DNA of 6,432 nt from an uncultured Oscillibacter sp. (GTDB lineage Bacteria > Bacillota_A > Clostridia > Oscillospirales > Oscillospiraceae). The stretch is taken from contig CATOKC010000160.1 in assembly GCA_951800675.1 (NCBI GenBank), positions 1 to 6,432 of the forward strand, given 5' to 3'. The notes under the pieces were generated by a model. The model worked only from the letters and a program-made list of their open reading frames with translations, was not told where the DNA came from and searched no databases. This document shows positions 4,385 to 6,432 of the stretch, in pieces. Position 1 is the stretch's first letter. Each line of letters begins with the position of its first letter. Both the position numbers and the translations under genes were made by a program.

Positions 4385-6432
4385 ATGAAAAAAAGACTTT
4401 TATCGGCTCTGCTGGCGCTGTGCCTGATGGTGTCGCTGATGCCAACGGCGTGGGCGAGCGGGGGAACGGCGGACCCGCCGGTCTCCGGGAACTGCGGGAG
4501 CGGGGGGGCACGTTGGCTCTTTACAGAGAGCACCGGAGGGCTGCTCATCTTTGGATCAGGTCCAATGGATGATTATACCGATCTCACTGGTGTTCCGTGG
4601 GCGGCGCATAGAGAAAAGATCAAGACAGTTGATATCAATTCCAGTGTAGAGTCGATCGGCAGCAACGCTTTTGCCGGATGTGTCAATTTGTCGGATATTA
4701 CGATCTCTGACTCAGTGAAAAAGATCGGAACGGATGCTTTTACTGGTTGTTCTGGTCTGAAAAGCATCAATTATAGCGGCAGTGATGAGGATTGGAACAA
4801 AATCTCCGGATTAGAGAACATCCCGGAGGATGTTGCGATCAAAACGTCGGACCAGGGCAGTGCCATGTCCGGCACCTGCGGTCCGGGTGTTACTTGGATG
4901 CTGACAGAGGATACGACAGACCCGAACAATCCCAAGATGACCCTAACGATCGTCGGTAAGGGCCCAATCGTTATCGAAGATGGCCGCGCCCCTTGGGCGG
5001 CAAACCGGGATAAGATCACGGACATCATCATTTCTGACGATGTAACCGCTATCGGCGCAGGCGCTTTTGCCGGCTGTCCCAATCTGGAGACCGTATTGAT
5101 TCCGGATAGTGTAACGACGATCGAAGGTGGCGCTTTTGCTGGAATTGCAAATGGTACGATCGTCCGGTATACAGGAGATGAAAAACAGTGGAACGATATC
5201 GGAGGTACTGGAAAAAGTGATATTGTCAGTGCAGGCATTACACCAGTGTACAATTACCGGCCTATCGTTCTGACGTTTACTCGCGGCGAAGCGACAGAGG
5301 GAACATCCTTTCAGCGGACCACGATCAAAGGTAGCATTTTCCTCCTCCCAAAGCAAGCGGATCAGGATTTTAAAGATGCAAAATTTGAGGCGCCGGTCTA
5401 TATGCCCCCTGGAAGCGGAACACCAAAAGAGAAAAGCTTTCGCGGCTGGCTGGTTACGATCGATGGAAAGGAAGTGGTCTATCCAGAGGGCTATCCCATC
5501 CAAGTAGACAGCAACACCACGTTTACCGCATGGTGGGATGAAGATAGCACTGGTACCAATGAGATCACTTTCCGTCATAAGTTTAACGATGATCCCCAGC
5601 TGTTTGAAAATCCACCGCTCCCCGCAGTTACATATAAAGTCTCGGCTAAGGACCAAGTCCTGATGGTCGGTAATCCTTCTAAGGACGGATATGACTTCCT
5701 TGGGTGGACTACATTGCAGGACCGTAATACACTGCTGCCCAATATTATTGTTCCTGGGGGCAGGGGTGGTACACTTATTTACATCGCCAACTGGAAGGGC
5801 CAATCCTTCGATGTCATGGTACAAGAAGAGGACGGGACAGAATTCGGTGTAACAAAATATGTTGTTTCTCCAGCAGAGCAGCAGCTGATTGTCAAGGTCC
5901 CTGTTGCAGATGGAATGACGTGGGAAATTGAAAGCGTGACGTCTGCATCTAATAATGTTTCTTTCGAGGATGCGACTCCAGATTCTCCAGGTGAGGCCAC
6001 TATTATCATTCCCGCAGATAGTTTGGGAGATATCCTCGTGCAGGGCAAATTTTACCCCAATACATACGACATCACATGGGATGCCAACGGCGGCGCGTGG
6101 GATGACGGAGAGAAAACAAAGACCAGTGCGGACGCCTATGAGTATGACGCGGAGGACGATAAACCGCTTAATAATCTTCCTCCCGACCCCGCCCCCACCC
6201 GCCGCGGCTACGAGCTGAACGGCTGGGTGAGCAGCGATGAGAGCAAGCCTGTTGACTCCAAAAACGAAAACGGCGTCATCACTGTCACCGTCCCTGCGGG
6301 CACCTTTGGCGACCTGACGCTCCTTGCTGACTGGAATCTTAAGAAGTACACGGTCACTTGGGATGCTGATGGCGGTACTTGGGGTAAAAATCCGGATGGT
6401 AGCGAAATTTCAACTAAAACCAGCGAATACAC
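4385..6432 (+). CDS. secreted BspA-like leucine-rich-repeat and InlB-B-type repeat surface protein (3' end missing)
   Basis: The frame is open for 682 codons and runs off the window, so the C-terminus and any cell-wall anchor are unseen. A signal peptide (residues 1-24) has a basic start, a leucine-rich core and an AWA cleavage site before Ser25. Two copies of a module follow (about 37-140 and 165-272). Each has a C-G-x-G start, a PWAAxRxKI stretch, BspA-type LRR_5 repeats (SIGSNAFAGCVNL, AIGAGAFAGCPNL) and a WNxI ending. From about 290 on come beta-rich units of the Listeria-Bacteroides (InlB B-repeat/Flg_new) type. The clearest start at 561 (YDITWDANGGAW, then RRGYELNGW and LLADWN) and 655 (YTVTWDADGGTW); looser ones end in FTAWW (380-384) and YIANW (466-470). 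Such proteins are exported and usually mediate adhesion or cell contact; that role is inferred. The start at 4385 fits the ribosome binding site and signal peptide. The middle of the gene is visibly less GC-rich than its neighbours. Confidence 0.88.
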   Translation, partial: MKKRLLSALLALCLMVSLMPTAWASGGTADPPVSGNCGSGGARWLFTESTGGLLIFGSGPMDDYTDLTGVPWAAHREKIKTVDINSSVESIGSNAFAGCVNLSDITISDSVKKIGTDAFTGCSGLKSINYSGSDEDWNKISGLENIPEDVAIKTSDQGSAMSGTCGPGVTWMLTEDTTDPNNPKMTLTIVGKGPIVIEDGRAPWAANRDKITDIIISDDVTAIGAGAFAGCPNLETVLIPDSVTTIEGGAFAGIANGTIVRYTGDEKQWNDIGGTGKSDIVSAGITPVYNYRPIVLTFTRGEATEGTSFQRTTIKGSIFLLPKQADQDFKDAKFEAPVYMPPGSGTPKEKSFRGWLVTIDGKEVVYPEGYPIQVDSNTTFTAWWDEDSTGTNEITFRHKFNDDPQLFENPPLPAVTYKVSAKDQVLMVGNPSKDGYDFLGWTTLQDRNTLLPNIIVPGGRGGTLIYIANWKGQSFDVMVQEEDGTEFGVTKYVVSPAEQQLIVKVPVADGMTWEIESVTSASNNVSFEDATPDSPGEATIIIPADSLGDILVQGKFYPNTYDITWDANGGAWDDGEKTKTSADAYEYDAEDDKPLNNLPPDPAPTRRGYELNGWVSSDESKPVDSKNENGVITVTVPAGTFGDLTLLADWNLKKYTVTWDADGGTWGKNPDGSEISTKTSEY
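4493..5200 (+). repeat. duplicated LRR module within the surface protein
   Basis: Residues 37-140 (4493-4804) and 165-272 (4877-5200) are diverged copies of one module, offset by roughly 128 residues. Shared landmarks are C-G-x-G (37, 165), PWAAHREKI and PWAANRDKI (71-79, 203-211), NAFAGCVNL and GAFAGCPNL (94-102, 226-234), the SDSV and PDSV ends of the second repeat, and DWNKI and QWNDI (136-140, 268-272). The similarity is at protein level; the DNA has diverged considerably. Confidence 0.8.
6065..6432 (+). repeat. tandem InlB B-type repeats, second copy cut by the window edge
   Basis: A unit of 94 residues begins at Tyr561 (6065) and a second begins at Tyr655 (6347). Both open with Y-x-x-T-W-D-A-(N/D)-G-G-x-W. 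The first contains RRGYELNGW and ends VTVPAGTFGDLTLLADWN. These features are typical of the short beta-grasp repeats found in many Firmicute and Bacteroidetes surface proteins, where they act as a stalk or binding array. More copies probably follow beyond the window. Confidence 0.75.

Noticed and set aside
4943..5824. Minus-strand frame of 293 codons opposite the surface-protein gene
   Set aside because: The + strand frame has a signal peptide, ribosome binding site and recognisable repeats throughout. The minus frame has no motif and no good start signal.
1..6432. CRISPR arrays, tRNA or rRNA genes, transposases, toxin-antitoxin or defence genes
   Set aside because: I read through both strands for these and saw no regular short repeats, cloverleaf-like segments, recombinase motifs or known defence domains. 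The lone XRE protein has no visible toxin partner.

Overview
The window looks like a chromosomal segment of a fairly GC-rich gut Firmicute, most likely of the Oscillospiraceae/Ruminococcaceae group (inference). The signs are purine-rich AAGGAGG ribosome binding sites, SigA-type TATAAT promoters, a clostridial-type phosphofructokinase, a membrane-anchored parvulin foldase, and a large secreted leucine-rich-repeat protein of the BspA type. All confident genes lie on the + strand, and the last one runs off the right edge.

Region by region: (1) 1-167 is a promoter region. It holds a well-formed + strand promoter for the first gene and a possible extended -10 box pointing left, towards a gene outside the window. 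(2) 168-794 encodes uridine kinase. (3) 795-898 carries a second promoter that is strikingly like the first, with a 9-bp inverted repeat bracketing its -10 box. (4) 899-1972 encodes 6-phosphofructokinase with an unusual set of active-site residues. (5) 1973-2245 is a 273-base gap. It holds two hairpins (the second a probable bidirectional terminator), a good minus-strand promoter and two small palindromes. (6) 2246-2482 encodes a small XRE-family repressor-like protein. (7) 2483-2676 carries a strong promoter and a roughly 100-nt leader with a hairpin. (8) 2677-4194 encodes a membrane-anchored peptidyl-prolyl isomerase (PrsA/SurA-like), followed by a strong intrinsic terminator. (9) 4385 to the end is the 5' part (682 codons) of a secreted, multi-repeat surface protein.

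The genes seem to be independent units, each with its own promoter or terminator, rather than one operon. Uridine kinase (pyrimidine salvage) and phosphofructokinase (glycolysis) are housekeeping functions with near-twin promoters. The foldase and the surface protein both act outside the membrane. A foldase next to a large exported protein is suggestive, but the strong terminator between them argues against cotranscription.

I see no convincing new multi-gene system. The most interesting points are the internally duplicated parvulin domain with one degenerate copy, the mosaic base composition and repeat structure of the surface protein, the bracketed pfkA promoter, and a possible minus-strand small transcript at about 2040-2163.
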